Shown here one piece after another: positions 1 through 8,576 of a DNA stretch of 64,000 nt. A program made the translations under genes and the position numbers. The notes under the pieces were generated by a model, which saw only the letters and a list, made by a program, of their open reading frames with translations, was not told the origin of the DNA and did no database searches. The DNA is from Coprothermobacter platensis DSM 11748. Lineage in GTDB: Bacteria > Coprothermobacterota > Coprothermobacteria > Coprothermobacterales > Coprothermobacteraceae. Positions within the stretch are counted from its first letter, which is position 1; each line of letters begins with the position of its first letter. The stretch lies in NCBI RefSeq assembly GCF_000378005.1, contig NZ_KB899040.1, forward strand, positions 439,468 to 503,467, given 5' to 3'.

Positions 1-56
1 GAGATTAATGTGGTAGGGAAAACATCCTCAATTACGCTTCTGTAATAATCGTTCAT
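1..56 (-). CDS. 5' end of an unidentified gene, third member of the DUF499 module (partial)
   Basis: Reading leftward on the minus strand, an ATG (bases 54-56) follows the DUF3780 gene by 14 bases. It is preceded by an AAAGGA ribosome-binding site about 8 bases upstream. The frame stays open to the window edge (18 codons, starting MNDYYRSVIEDVFPTTLI). Spacing and ribosome site show it is the next gene of the DUF499/DUF3780 operon. Eighteen residues are too few to name a family. In modules of this kind I would expect a helicase, a DUF1156 methyltransferase-like protein or a phospholipase-D-type nuclease, but that is only an expectation. Confidence 0.6.
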   Translation of the reverse strand, partial: MNDYYRSVIEDVFPTTLI

Positions 57-70
57 GCTAAAAATCCTTT

Positions 71-691
71 CTACAATTCATAAGAATCTTGAGGAGGTTC
101 AAACAGCTCAAGCTGTTTTATCTCTTCCTCGTTTACGGGGTTTTCCAACAATCCCCACTTTATACCTGTGCGCCAACCTTGCCTATCGTGAACGCCGCCG
201 CTGGCTGCATTTACCAAGTCGTAAAGAAACCAGCGTTCTTCAGGCCTTAGCCCTCTCCAGTTGATTATTGCTTTAAGAAGCCTTATATCGTCTGGTTCTT
301 CCACATCCTCTATTGCCCAAAATAGCAATGTAATTTCCTTACCCAGCAGCCAATGTATGGGGTTGTTTCCTACCTGCCATTTGCTTGTCTTGTATCCGTC
401 TCTGTGAAGGCGGAAATTGAGGTCCTGCGTTAGGAATGGTTTTACCTTGTCAAATATGGATTGGCGAAGTTCAACCCTATGTCGGTTATTTATGGTTTGT
501 CTAAAGTTTTCTGCTGCCAAATCCTCTTCGCCTTTCCAGTCGAAGCGCTCAACCACCCTTACGGGGTCCTTTTTATTCTTTGGTATTACCACCATAAAGT
601 GGTGCAGCGTTTCCAGCGGTTCAAAGCCAAAACCGTAGGTCGGCCCCATGGGTGTTGGCTGTATTCTTTTCTGTTTCCTTGTAGAGCTCAT
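71..691 (-). CDS. DUF3780-family protein, defence-associated
   Basis: A 206-residue soluble protein with no signal peptide or membrane helix. The layout resembles DUF3780: an N-terminal GFGFEPLETLHHFMVVIPK-type segment, a central NPIHWLLGKEITLLFWAIED segment and then LRPEERWFLYDLVNAASG. As I recall, this family occurs beside DUF499 ATPases in anti-phage islands, and its biochemical role is unknown. I chose ATG 691 rather than the upstream ATG 706 because GGGAG lies about 8 bases before it. The TAA stop of the DUF499 gene then shares one base with this ATG, a sign of translational coupling. The partial gene at 1-56 follows 14 bases downstream. Family call is by eye. Confidence 0.7.
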   Translation of the reverse strand: MSSTRKQKRIQPTPMGPTYGFGFEPLETLHHFMVVIPKNKKDPVRVVERFDWKGEEDLAAENFRQTINNRHRVELRQSIFDKVKPFLTQDLNFRLHRDGYKTSKWQVGNNPIHWLLGKEITLLFWAIEDVEEPDDIRLLKAIINWRGLRPEERWFLYDLVNAASGGVHDRQGWRTGIKWGLLENPVNEEEIKQLELFEPPQDSYEL

Positions 692-3600
692 TAGTCTTGC
701 TCCCATTCGGTAGAATCAAGGTTTTCAAACTTGAAGTTTGATTGACCGTTCACCCAACTGCTGAAATCTCTGCCATGTTCAAAGTAGATCGTTCTAATTT
801 GGGCGCTGATATTCACCGAATCGTTTTCGTCGGTCTTAAGAAGATCCGACATTTTTTCCACAATGTCAAAAAGCTGGTCCGGTTTCTGATAGATTCCTTC
901 TTTAGTCCGCAGATATATGGTCGCGTTCTGCGATGGTGTATCTGCCGTTATATAAGCCTCAGCTATTGAAGCATTGTATCTCGCTAATGTGTCTACCAAT
1001 GTTCTCAAATCTCTAAGGCTGGGAGCGGTTATGTATTTATCGCTCTTTGGGCTAAAGAGCAGTGGCTTGGCTTGGTCCACGTGCTTATCGACAGCTACGG
1101 TAGTTAGAGGTAAATATTCTTCTCCTTGTGGAGCTTTCACCTGTACTTGGCTTGCTTCTGTTGGAACGACCAGTTCCACAGCCGATGTAGCCTCTGAGGC
1201 AGTAAAAGTTTCTGTACTTGACCCATATTCATACACAAGCTTATCTACTTTCGGCAGGACCTTTAACTGCACGTGGATGTTACCGTTTTCATCGATGGTC
1301 TTTTCCGTCTGCTTGACCTTAATAGGGATGTTTATTGTAGTGGGGTCACCCAGCGTTTCACCAAAGGCTGGAATAATTGTAATTTGTGTGTTATTCTCAG
1401 GATTAATCGTGAGCTCGGTTAAATTAGTTTCCCTGTTTGCGTCTGAAATGTTTTCTAAACGGTTTCCGAATGTCCAATATATTGCGTCTGCGTCACGAGT
1501 GTATAGGCGTATTGTCACCGTTTCATTTTCAAAATCGTACTCCGCTATGTCGTAACTAAGGATTTCGGGAATCTTCTCTGGGCTCAATATGATAGTGTTT
1601 CCATCAATTTTCCACATGCCCTGTTGAACCATCCAGTGGATGAAGCCATCGAGCACGTTCATGTCATGCCAGATCCAACGAGGCAGCCTCGCCATGCGTT
1701 CTTTTATCTCGTTTGTGGTTATTTCCTTTCTGATAGATTGGTCTCCGAGGATAACGGTTCTAAACCTGTTTAGAAAATTTTCCATGTCTTCTGATTTATC
1801 GGCACTAAATTTGAAATACTTTTTCCCTTCCAGCGACTTTGTTATCACTACTGCCCCGTCTCTGTTGTTACCTTGAAGGATTTGCCATAGGTCGTCAGCC
1901 CTCTGATCACCTGCGCCTCTGAGCTGACCTTCAGGCAAGAACGAGCTCTGCATGGGGCCGCGAACGCCGCCGATGGAAGAATAGTCAATCTCTAACTCAT
2001 CCAGTGATGCCGCTCGAGTAGAAATGTCGTAACTGGGATAGTAAATTTTGTTAAAAGTGTTTTTCATATATTGGATCGTATCCAGGGCAGCCTGATTTCG
2101 TGACTTGGTAGCACGCTCAAACTCTGGGTCGGTTTCTCTTATTCCGCTGTCGCGGAGGTTTCTGATTACCTTTTCCCACGCTATGTAATTCTTTGTTTTT
2201 TCTATCAAGGTATCGTAATAGCGCTCAGAACCCGTGAGAAAGAGAACGCGGTTTTTCCACTCTAACGTGCTGAGCCACCATTCTTTGAGTTCTTCGTTCA
2301 GCTCGCCGCGGGGGCTGACGGGCTTAGAAATTATCAATGTTATATAATCGCGCCTGCTTCTTACACTGCTTTCCATTGTTTTTAGGTCGTTGGGCATAGC
2401 CTCTACGTACTGATATACACAATCCGTGTTGCCTGGATCAAAGAAGTTTTTGAGTAGGTTTGTAGCTGTGCTTTCCGCCTCATCGAGAGTTATTGTGTTG
2501 AACGTCGCGTTGAAAAGCGCCACAACATTTTCCCTGTAGGAAAAATACTTCTTGCCCTTGTCGTTTTCAATGCCAAATCGCGTTTGGTTCCAATATTCGT
2601 CAAGTATAGGACGCGCGTCAGCTATGCTGTCGCCGCGTTGTAGCGCATAGAGAAAGATTTCTTCATCGAAAACGCCTACTGCATTGGGATCAGTGGTAGA
2701 AAGGGATGCAAAAAGTACTGCCCGAGCGAACTTGCTGGCTAAATCAGTGTTGTGGCTTTTGTCCACTAACTGCGCAGCGGCACGTCCGCTCACGGCGTGG
2801 ACATCTTGCTGCAAAGCATTATTCAGGCTTGGATTTATGGATGTTATCAACGTTCTTGTATCTTCATCGTCAAGGCTGTAATCGGTAACCCCTATGAAAT
2901 ACTTTTTCTTAGCGAGTTCACCGTCGTTCGCATATAAGTATTTAACAAAACGCCGCATGAGCCTTAGCAAGCCACGGGTTTGTTGAAAGTTCAGGTTGTT
3001 TTGGAAGTTCTTTGCAAGATCGATGATGCCCGGGTGGAATGGGTAGGTTTTGGAAAAATAAGCTATAGTGGCATCGCCAAAACCTGTTGAAATCAAACCG
3101 GATTTTTCCACTTCACCAACGAAGCGTTTGTAGTCAGCAACGATCTCTTTGACATCAGGGTTGTCTTGATTGTCTCCTGAAACTTGTGGATACTCTTTGA
3201 AAAGCTTCCTTCTTAGAATTTCATGGATATCTGGTCCACTGGTGTCTACGGGCGTTATAGGTTCTCCTGTTCGGTTAGCTTCTTTGCTAAGTGCACCGGC
3301 AACCACGTTTGTTACATACTCTCCACCTTTTTCGTAAGCTGCTTCAAGGTCGGCGAGCAATACCATAACCTGAGAGAGCTCATCGCTATTCATCGCATTG
3401 AACAGGTTGGCTAAACCTGTCTTTATCAAATCGGCTAAGGTTTGTTCACCAGCAGGAATGGATAAAGCATAGTCAAAATAAAATGGTATTTCATCCATAA
3501 GAATCAGGGTTGGTCCACCCTTTAACAGATTCTTCCATTCGCGGTCGCTGGGCGCTGCCGCACCCATTAACACTTCTCTGCGCAACAAGTCTTCTCTACC

Positions 3601-4005
3601 GAGTTGTTTAGCAATTTCTAACCACGGTAATGTATCTGTCCACCTACCGGTGAAGCCCAGTACACGTACTTCACCGTCGTATGGATATGGGAAATTGGCA
3701 TCTAAAACGTGTTTTCTGACGTGGGGATATTTGCAAAGCAAGCCGGTGGCGATCATAGTGTGAGTTTTACCGCCACCCATGGCTTGTTTTAAGACAATAA
3801 GACCGCTACCGACCTTTTTGTCGGAAAATCTACTGAATGTTTTTTCAAACACTTGCTTCATGCTGCTTGTGACGTATGTTTTGTCGAAAAAATTCTGGGG
3901 GTCAATTTGTCCATTTAGAAGTTGATCTAATTCTTGTACGTCATCTGCGTCATTGCCGGCTAATGTTTCTTGCCTTGGAACACATAAATCATACAGTGTT
4001 TTCAT
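691..4005 (-). CDS. DUF499 P-loop ATPase, probable anti-phage module component
   Basis: A 1104-residue protein opening a minus-strand operon. A Walker A motif (QAMGGGKTHT, residues 74-83) is followed by a Walker B-like stretch (TLILMDEIPFYFDY, about 166-179). This is the arrangement of DUF499/COG1483 predicted ATPases. The C-terminal third (about 850-1000) is rich in beta-type sequence and may be a separate recognition domain. The ATG is preceded by TTGGAGG about 9 bases upstream. DUF499 genes are typically found with DUF3780 and DUF1156 genes in defence islands, and DUF3780 follows here. Its substrate is unknown. The module directly abuts the conserved rpsF operon, consistent with insertion of an accessory island. 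Confidence 0.75.
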   Translation of the reverse strand: MKTLYDLCVPRQETLAGNDADDVQELDQLLNGQIDPQNFFDKTYVTSSMKQVFEKTFSRFSDKKVGSGLIVLKQAMGGGKTHTMIATGLLCKYPHVRKHVLDANFPYPYDGEVRVLGFTGRWTDTLPWLEIAKQLGREDLLRREVLMGAAAPSDREWKNLLKGGPTLILMDEIPFYFDYALSIPAGEQTLADLIKTGLANLFNAMNSDELSQVMVLLADLEAAYEKGGEYVTNVVAGALSKEANRTGEPITPVDTSGPDIHEILRRKLFKEYPQVSGDNQDNPDVKEIVADYKRFVGEVEKSGLISTGFGDATIAYFSKTYPFHPGIIDLAKNFQNNLNFQQTRGLLRLMRRFVKYLYANDGELAKKKYFIGVTDYSLDDEDTRTLITSINPSLNNALQQDVHAVSGRAAAQLVDKSHNTDLASKFARAVLFASLSTTDPNAVGVFDEEIFLYALQRGDSIADARPILDEYWNQTRFGIENDKGKKYFSYRENVVALFNATFNTITLDEAESTATNLLKNFFDPGNTDCVYQYVEAMPNDLKTMESSVRSRRDYITLIISKPVSPRGELNEELKEWWLSTLEWKNRVLFLTGSERYYDTLIEKTKNYIAWEKVIRNLRDSGIRETDPEFERATKSRNQAALDTIQYMKNTFNKIYYPSYDISTRAASLDELEIDYSSIGGVRGPMQSSFLPEGQLRGAGDQRADDLWQILQGNNRDGAVVITKSLEGKKYFKFSADKSEDMENFLNRFRTVILGDQSIRKEITTNEIKERMARLPRWIWHDMNVLDGFIHWMVQQGMWKIDGNTIILSPEKIPEILSYDIAEYDFENETVTIRLYTRDADAIYWTFGNRLENISDANRETNLTELTINPENNTQITIIPAFGETLGDPTTINIPIKVKQTEKTIDENGNIHVQLKVLPKVDKLVYEYGSSTETFTASEATSAVELVVPTEASQVQVKAPQGEEYLPLTTVAVDKHVDQAKPLLFSPKSDKYITAPSLRDLRTLVDTLARYNASIAEAYITADTPSQNATIYLRTKEGIYQKPDQLFDIVEKMSDLLKTDENDSVNISAQIRTIYFEHGRDFSSWVNGQSNFKFENLDSTEWEQD

Positions 4006-4449
4006 AAACCCACGCCTCCAATTGACTCATACATGGCGCACGGCATCATTTTTTGACAATCACTCCTTGCAAATGTAACGTCTATAAGCTGATGCATACG
4101 CACTATATGTTATATGTTTATTATATATAACAAGAGCTTAGCGTATAGCGAAAACATGACCATTATCATGATGGACAATTGTTGCTTTATCAAGGAAACC
4201 AAGAGAAAACGAACAGAATAAAGGGGTAGGGCACAGCGTCTGCAATAATTGATAGGCTGATCATAGCTAAGGTATGCTATGCAATTTGAGGTTCGTGACT
4301 ATTTAGTGCAAGAATGGTAAACAATTTTGGTGCTATTACTGTACTCACATAACTTTATTGGCAAAGCAGTACGGACGTTGCCTATGTGATGTATATAAAA
4401 AACAATCATACGGAAAGAATAAAGCGTGGTATAAGGGCGGTCACCATTG
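4006..4449. other. Intergenic region between the defence module and the rpsF operon
   Basis: This stretch separates the divergent DUF499 and rpsF operons. I find no convincing ORF or RNA gene. It contains a very AT-rich segment (about 4101-4132, TATATGTTTATTATATATAA) that could hold the DUF499 promoter on the minus strand, but no hexamer pair there is good enough to call. A 7-base inverted repeat, TCACATA (4346-4352) and TATGTGA (4383-4389), brackets about 30 bases without a T run. Confidence 0.4.
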
Positions 4450-4479
4450 TTGTAAAATAATAGTGTAGTTTGTTAAAAT
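4450..4479 (+). promoter_or_regulatory. Promoter of the rpsF operon
   Basis: TTGTAA (4450-4455), an 18-base spacer and TAAAAT (4474-4479) give a plausible sigma-70 promoter. Transcription would start near 4486, leaving a leader of about 80 bases before rpsF that contains the hairpin at 4512-4562. Confidence 0.5.
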
Positions 4480-4511
4480 ATTTTCTTGGTTGTTACGAGA
4501 AAAATAACAAA

Positions 4512-4562
4512 CCCTGCTTTCCTAAAACAAAGAGATGGAAAGCTGTTTAGACCGAAGGGAGG
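4512..4562 (+). promoter_or_regulatory. Candidate S6:S18-binding leader RNA of rpsF
   Basis: The leader can fold into an outer stem CCCT (4512-4515) with AGGG (4556-4559), stacked on an inner stem GCTTTCC (4516-4522) with GGAAAGC (4537-4543) and a 14-base loop. A 12-base bulge on the 3' side (4544-4555) carries CCG at 4552-4554. The outer stem uses the first bases of the AGGGAGG ribosome site. Known rpsF leaders bind the S6:S18 complex through a CCG in such a bulge, which represses translation. The pairing is seen directly; the regulatory role is inferred from that family. Confidence 0.55.
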
Positions 4563-4567
4563 AACTT

Positions 4568-4852
4568 ATGAACAGAAAGTATGAACTCATGGTAATTTAC
4601 AGAGCCGAAGATGACAACGGCTACCAAGAAGGTAACGACTGGGTTACGGAAAAGGTGCAGTCGTACCAAGGACAAGTTACGAAGTTAGACCCGTGGGGTC
4701 TGAGAAGGTTTGCTTATCCATTGGAGAAGCGCACACAAGGTTATTACAGCGTATTTCAAATTGAGCTTCCCATTGAGAACTTAGACGAGTTTTCTCAAGA
4801 TATGAAAGTGGATGAGCACATCCTTCGTTTCATGATTACTCGAGGCGAGTAG
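4568..4852 (+). CDS. rpsF: 30S ribosomal protein bS6
   Basis: A 94-residue protein with the bS6 opening NRKYELMVIYR and the later WGLRRFAYPLEKRTQGYY segment, normal in length for the family. bS6 pairs with bS18 on the platform of the small subunit. I chose ATG 4568 over the in-frame ATG 4535 because AGGGAGG (4556-4562) sits just upstream and the family starts here. It heads the conserved rpsF-ssb-rpsR order and is probably controlled by the leader at 4512-4562. Confidence 0.95.
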   Translation: MNRKYELMVIYRAEDDNGYQEGNDWVTEKVQSYQGQVTKLDPWGLRRFAYPLEKRTQGYYSVFQIELPIENLDEFSQDMKVDEHILRFMITRGE

Positions 4853-4853
4853 A

Positions 4854-5339
4854 GTGCTGAATAAGGTTTTGCTTATCGGTAGGCTTACCGCCGATCCGGT
4901 TATTAAGGCTTTACCCAGTGGCAAAAGGGTGGCTAATTTTACGTTGGCCATAGACAACCCCGGTAAAGACCAATCAGGAGCTCCGCTTCCGGCAGATTTC
5001 ATTGACTGCGTTGCTTTCGGTGATAATTTGGTGCGCCTTTTAGACCTTTATGTGAAAAAAGGACGTCTCATATTTGTAGAAGGAAGGTTGCGCATTAGAA
5101 GTTATACCGACCGCAGTGGCATTAGAAGAAAAGCTGCAGAAGTTGTACTAAGTTCCATTCAGTTTTTGGATTCCAAACGTGATGCATCGCAGAGTGCGGC
5201 GGCTACTTCAGGTAGCGGCAGTAGCATGCGGCCAGATGACATAGATACCATGGATATTCTTGATGAAGTGGAATCAAAGCTGAAAGAAACGGAGAGTTCC
5301 AGCGATTTTGACGACGATAATTTTGATGTGCCATTTTAA
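4854..5339 (+). CDS. ssb: Single-stranded DNA-binding protein
   Basis: A 161-residue SSB. Residues 1-105 form the OB fold (MLNKVLLIGRLTADP at the start, then the FIDCVAFGDN core). A Ser/Gly-rich linker follows, then an acidic tail ending DDDNFDVPF, the peptide that recruits replication and repair partners. It begins with GTG one base after the rpsF stop, with GAGG within the end of rpsF as ribosome site. Its place between rpsF and rpsR is standard, so it will be co-transcribed with both. Confidence 0.95.
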   Translation: MLNKVLLIGRLTADPVIKALPSGKRVANFTLAIDNPGKDQSGAPLPADFIDCVAFGDNLVRLLDLYVKKGRLIFVEGRLRIRSYTDRSGIRRKAAEVVLSSIQFLDSKRDASQSAAATSGSGSSMRPDDIDTMDILDEVESKLKETESSSDFDDDNFDVPF

Positions 5340-5421
5340 TGGCAAAGATAGAGCTTTTATGGAACGTCGGTGTATTAAAAGGCAGGAGACTGCTGACTAC
5401 ATTTAGGAGGTGACTTAAGCA

Positions 5422-5646
5422 ATGCCAGTACAAAGGAAAAGAAGAGTAAGACTGTGCCCTCTTTGCGCAGATGGCGTAAGAGAAGTTGATTATAAGGATG
5501 TAAATAGGCTAAAAAGGTACGTATCGGACAGAGGCAAGATTTTACCGCGCCGCGTTACAGGTGTGTGCGCTTTCCATCAGAGGTCTCTTTCCAGAGCTGT
5601 AAAGCGTGCTCGTGAAATGGCTCTGCTCCCTTACGTAGTGCAGTAA
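5422..5646 (+). CDS. rpsR: 30S ribosomal protein bS18
   Basis: A 74-residue bS18 with the conserved core [19 protein letters not shown] and a C-terminal [20 protein letters not shown]. It keeps a zinc-type set of ligands, CPLC near residue 11 and CAFH near residue 49, so it is the metal-binding (C+) form. A strong TTAGGAGGTGA ribosome site precedes ATG. The 82 bases between ssb and this gene contain no evident terminator. bS18 pairs with bS6 in the ribosome and in feedback control of the operon. Confidence 0.96.
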   Translation: MPVQRKRRVRLCPLCADGVREVDYKDVNRLKRYVSDRGKILPRRVTGVCAFHQRSLSRAVKRAREMALLPYVVQ

Positions 5647-5656
5647 ACAAAAGGAC

Positions 5657-6682
5657 ATGAGACAAAACAACACAGTTGCCATAGTTGAGAGCGGGCTTAT
5701 GTCCGCTCTTGCTGTTATATTAGTGCTTCTCGGCTGGTACATACCTGTGGTGGGTGCACTGATTACATTGATTGCACCGTTACCGTTTTTGGTTGTGTCC
5801 GCTAAATATGGCCTTCGTTATGGCGCTATAACGGTGGTGGTATCAGCTCTGATAAGTTACTTTTTCACAGGTGATCCGCTCATAATTGTTAGTGTGGTGC
5901 TTTCTTTGGGAAGCATAGGGCTTGCTTTAGGCTATGCTGTGGCGCACCATTTTACTGCCGAACGAACGCTCATTTTGGGCGCGGCTGTATTTGTGGTGGT
6001 TAGCGCCATCATGCTGTATGGAAGCCAGCTACTTCTTCACCAAAACCTACTAAAAGATTTTGCCGATATGCTTAGACAGTCTGCGGATATCATCGCAAGG
6101 CAGTTCGGTTCTGTGAGCACGGCCACAGGCACGATAACGAGTAGTACGGCTACTGCCGTTACCGCTTCAGGTGCCATGACATCTACGGCAAGCGCTGTGG
6201 GAACGGCTACCCCTGCTTGGCAGACAATTGTTGATTCGTATAAAAGTTATGCGGATCAATTGGAAAGCGGCATGCTCACACCTGCACTCATACTGGTAGG
6301 CAGTATCGCCCTTTCGTTCTATAACTATGTTATTTTGAAGCCGTTCGCCGGGAGGTTGGGCGTTTCACTTCCCAACATGCCCACCATGCAGGAGATTAGG
6401 CTGCCTGCTTTAGGTGTATGGCTTTTACCTATTGCTATGCTACTTATGGTGATAAAGAGTAATTACACTGCCTATATGGGCTTGAATTTGTACATAATAG
6501 GCTTGTATTACTTGATATTCTGTGGTTTATTTTATTTAGCACGGATTCTCCTTAAAGACAAAGACAACAAGCTCATAAAAACGTTGTTCATTGTAGGTCT
6601 CATTTTCCCCTATGTGCCGGAAATATATTTCCTGTTCGGCATTTATGACTGCATGATGAGACTTATAAGAAGGGAGGGGTAA
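5657..6682 (+). CDS. DUF2232 (YybS-like) membrane protein
   Basis: A 341-residue multi-pass membrane protein with helices packed in residues 10-120 and 215-335. Between them lies a hydrophilic Ser/Thr/Ala-rich stretch (about residues 150-190) that is probably an extracytoplasmic loop. Position between rpsR and rplI matches the yybS gene of Firmicutes-type operons, and the fold resembles DUF2232. Its function is not known; some relatives look like S components of ECF transporters. It starts with ATG ten bases after rpsR, with AAAAGGA as ribosome site. The yybT/gdpP gene often found next is absent here. Confidence 0.75.
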   Translation: MRQNNTVAIVESGLMSALAVILVLLGWYIPVVGALITLIAPLPFLVVSAKYGLRYGAITVVVSALISYFFTGDPLIIVSVVLSLGSIGLALGYAVAHHFTAERTLILGAAVFVVVSAIMLYGSQLLLHQNLLKDFADMLRQSADIIARQFGSVSTATGTITSSTATAVTASGAMTSTASAVGTATPAWQTIVDSYKSYADQLESGMLTPALILVGSIALSFYNYVILKPFAGRLGVSLPNMPTMQEIRLPALGVWLLPIAMLLMVIKSNYTAYMGLNLYIIGLYYLIFCGLFYLARILLKDKDNKLIKTLFIVGLIFPYVPEIYFLFGIYDCMMRLIRREG

Positions 6683-6688
6683 AACGCT

Positions 6689-7153
6689 ATGAAAGTGTAT
6701 CTTCTTAAAGATTTGCCAGGAACAGGCAAAAAGGGACAAATTGTGGATGTAGCAGAAGGCTATGCGCGTAATTACTTGTTTAAGAACAATTTGGCTGTGG
6801 TAGCCGATGATAAGCTCATTGAAGATGTAAAAAAACGTGAAGAACGCCAGCAAAAAAAGGAAGAAGATCGTTATAGAAATGCTCAAAACCTGAAGGCTGA
6901 ACTTGAAGGTAAGCTGGTGACCGTAAAAGCTCCTGGTGGTGAAAGTGGCAAGTTATATGGGTCAGTGACCACACGTCAGATTGCTGAGGCTTTTAGAAAA
7001 CAACTTGGATTGGATGTTGACAGTAAAGAAATCAACATGCCTGAAACGATAAAAAGTGTGGGAACCTACGAGATTAGCATTCATTTGTTCAAAGATATTT
7101 GGGCTACGGTTAAAGTGCGTGTGGAAAAAGACAGCGATAAGGAAAGCAAATAA
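6689..7153 (+). CDS. rplI: 50S ribosomal protein bL9
   Basis: A 154-residue bL9. The N-terminal domain carries the signature [19 protein letters not shown], followed by [14 protein letters not shown] long charged helix (residues 45-75, rich in Lys, Glu and Arg) connects to the C-terminal domain ending in [17 protein letters not shown] strong AGAAGGGAGGGG ribosome site lies before ATG, only 6 bases after the DUF2232 stop. The product binds 23S rRNA near the base of the L1 stalk. Confidence 0.96.
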   Translation: MKVYLLKDLPGTGKKGQIVDVAEGYARNYLFKNNLAVVADDKLIEDVKKREERQQKKEEDRYRNAQNLKAELEGKLVTVKAPGGESGKLYGSVTTRQIAEAFRKQLGLDVDSKEINMPETIKSVGTYEISIHLFKDIWATVKVRVEKDSDKESK

Positions 7154-7205
7154 AAAGAAACGACAAAAAATAAAATAATTAGGAAAAAGATGGCGAAATG
7201 CAAAA

Positions 7206-8576
7206 ATGATAAATGAATCGTTGGGTATGCCTTATTCTCATGAGGCCGAGGTTTCTGTTTTAGGCGCGTGCCTCATAAACAAAGATGCTTTAGCTGAAGT
7301 ATCTGGCTATTTAATTCCAGATGATTTTTATGAAGAGCGCCATAAAACCATGTTTCAAATGATGACACAGATGTATGAAGAAGGCGTACCTGTTGATTTG
7401 GTTACGTTCGTAGAGCGCTTGAAACGTGATAATCTGCTCGACGGCGTGGGCGGGCAGGATTATATTGCTCAGGTGGCCTCTTCTGTTTATACGGCTGCCA
7501 ATGTGAGTGCCTATGCAAAATTGGTCAAAGAACGTTCTTTGCAGCGTTCGTTAATCAGGGTCGGAACAGAAATTGCACGTTTGGGTTACACAGGCAAGAA
7601 TGTGGAAGAAGATTTGGATAGGGCGCAGCAGTTGGTGTTTAACCTTTCCATGTGGAAATACATGAAGTCGGCTGCCCCAGTAAGCGAGTTGGTAAAACAG
7701 TACTACCAGCTCATAGAAGAACGGTACGCACAAAGAAGCAGGGTAACAGGTTATCCTACGGGCTTAAAGAGACTGGACGAGCAGCTCGCCGGTTTGCAAA
7801 AATCTGACTTGCTCATTTTAGCCGCTCGGCCAGGCATGGGAAAGACGGCTTTTGCCTTGAATATAGCGTCATACATGGCCATTGAAGCACATATCCCTGT
7901 ACTTTTCTTTTCTTTGGAAATGTCTGCTACCCAGCTTGTACAACGTTTGCTTTCGTCGGTTGCTAATGTTCCTTCTCAAAAACTAAAAACGGGTTATTTG
8001 GGCACCGATGATTTTGATGCGTTAAGGATCGCTATGTCGCGTTTGGAAGATGCTCCCCTTTGGATCGATGAATCTCCGGGCTTGTCTGTTTTGGAAATTC
8101 GTTCCAGAGCACGAAGGGCAGTGGTAGAGCAGGGCATAAAAGTGATAGTCATAGATTACTTGCAGCTTGTACGGCTTGGCCAGAACATCGATAACCGTGT
8201 GCAAGAGGTTTCTGAAATAACACGTTCACTTAAAAATTTGGCCAGAGAGCTTGACATACCACTGCTGGTTCTCTCACAGCTCAGCAGAGCAGTGGAACAG
8301 CGAGCAGATAAGCGCCCTCAACTAAGTGATTTGAGAGAGAGCGGAAGCATTGAGCAGGATGCCGATGTAGTCATGTTTTTATACAGCGAAGATTATTACA
8401 AGCAGCAAAAAGGACTCAGACCTGAAAGTTCCACTATGGATTTAATGGTTGCAAAGCACAGGAATGGGCCCACTGGTGAAGTAAAATTACTGTTTAGGAA
8501 AGACATAGGACGGTTCTATTCATTGGAAGAAAACGCAGATATTTGGGGTGATGAAGGTGCAGCAGATGGAGAATAA
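7206..8576 (+). CDS. dnaB: Replicative DNA helicase DnaB
   Basis: A 456-residue DnaB. Residues 1-105 form the N-terminal primase-interaction domain ([16 protein letters not shown]). The RecA-type motor has Walker A ARPGMGKT at 207-214, a Walker B-like [10 protein letters not shown] near 316 and [16 protein letters not shown] near 357. No intein is present. Translation starts at ATG 7206 with a weak AGGAAAAAG about 18 bases upstream. The 11-base overlap with leuS suggests coupling. Its likely loader, DciA, is encoded at 15016. Confidence 0.95.
   Translation: MINESLGMPYSHEAEVSVLGACLINKDALAEVSGYLIPDDFYEERHKTMFQMMTQMYEEGVPVDLVTFVERLKRDNLLDGVGGQDYIAQVASSVYTAANVSAYAKLVKERSLQRSLIRVGTEIARLGYTGKNVEEDLDRAQQLVFNLSMWKYMKSAAPVSELVKQYYQLIEERYAQRSRVTGYPTGLKRLDEQLAGLQKSDLLILAARPGMGKTAFALNIASYMAIEAHIPVLFFSLEMSATQLVQRLLSSVANVPSQKLKTGYLGTDDFDALRIAMSRLEDAPLWIDESPGLSVLEIRSRARRAVVEQGIKVIVIDYLQLVRLGQNIDNRVQEVSEITRSLKNLARELDIPLLVLSQLSRAVEQRADKRPQLSDLRESGSIEQDADVVMFLYSEDYYKQQKGLRPESSTMDLMVAKHRNGPTGEVKLLFRKDIGRFYSLEENADIWGDEGAADGE

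Noticed and set aside
974-1555. 193-codon plus-strand open frame inside the DUF499 gene
   Set aside because: It is antisense to a clear P-loop ATPase gene, has no ribosome site and reads as a low-information Ser/Leu/Val-rich shadow.
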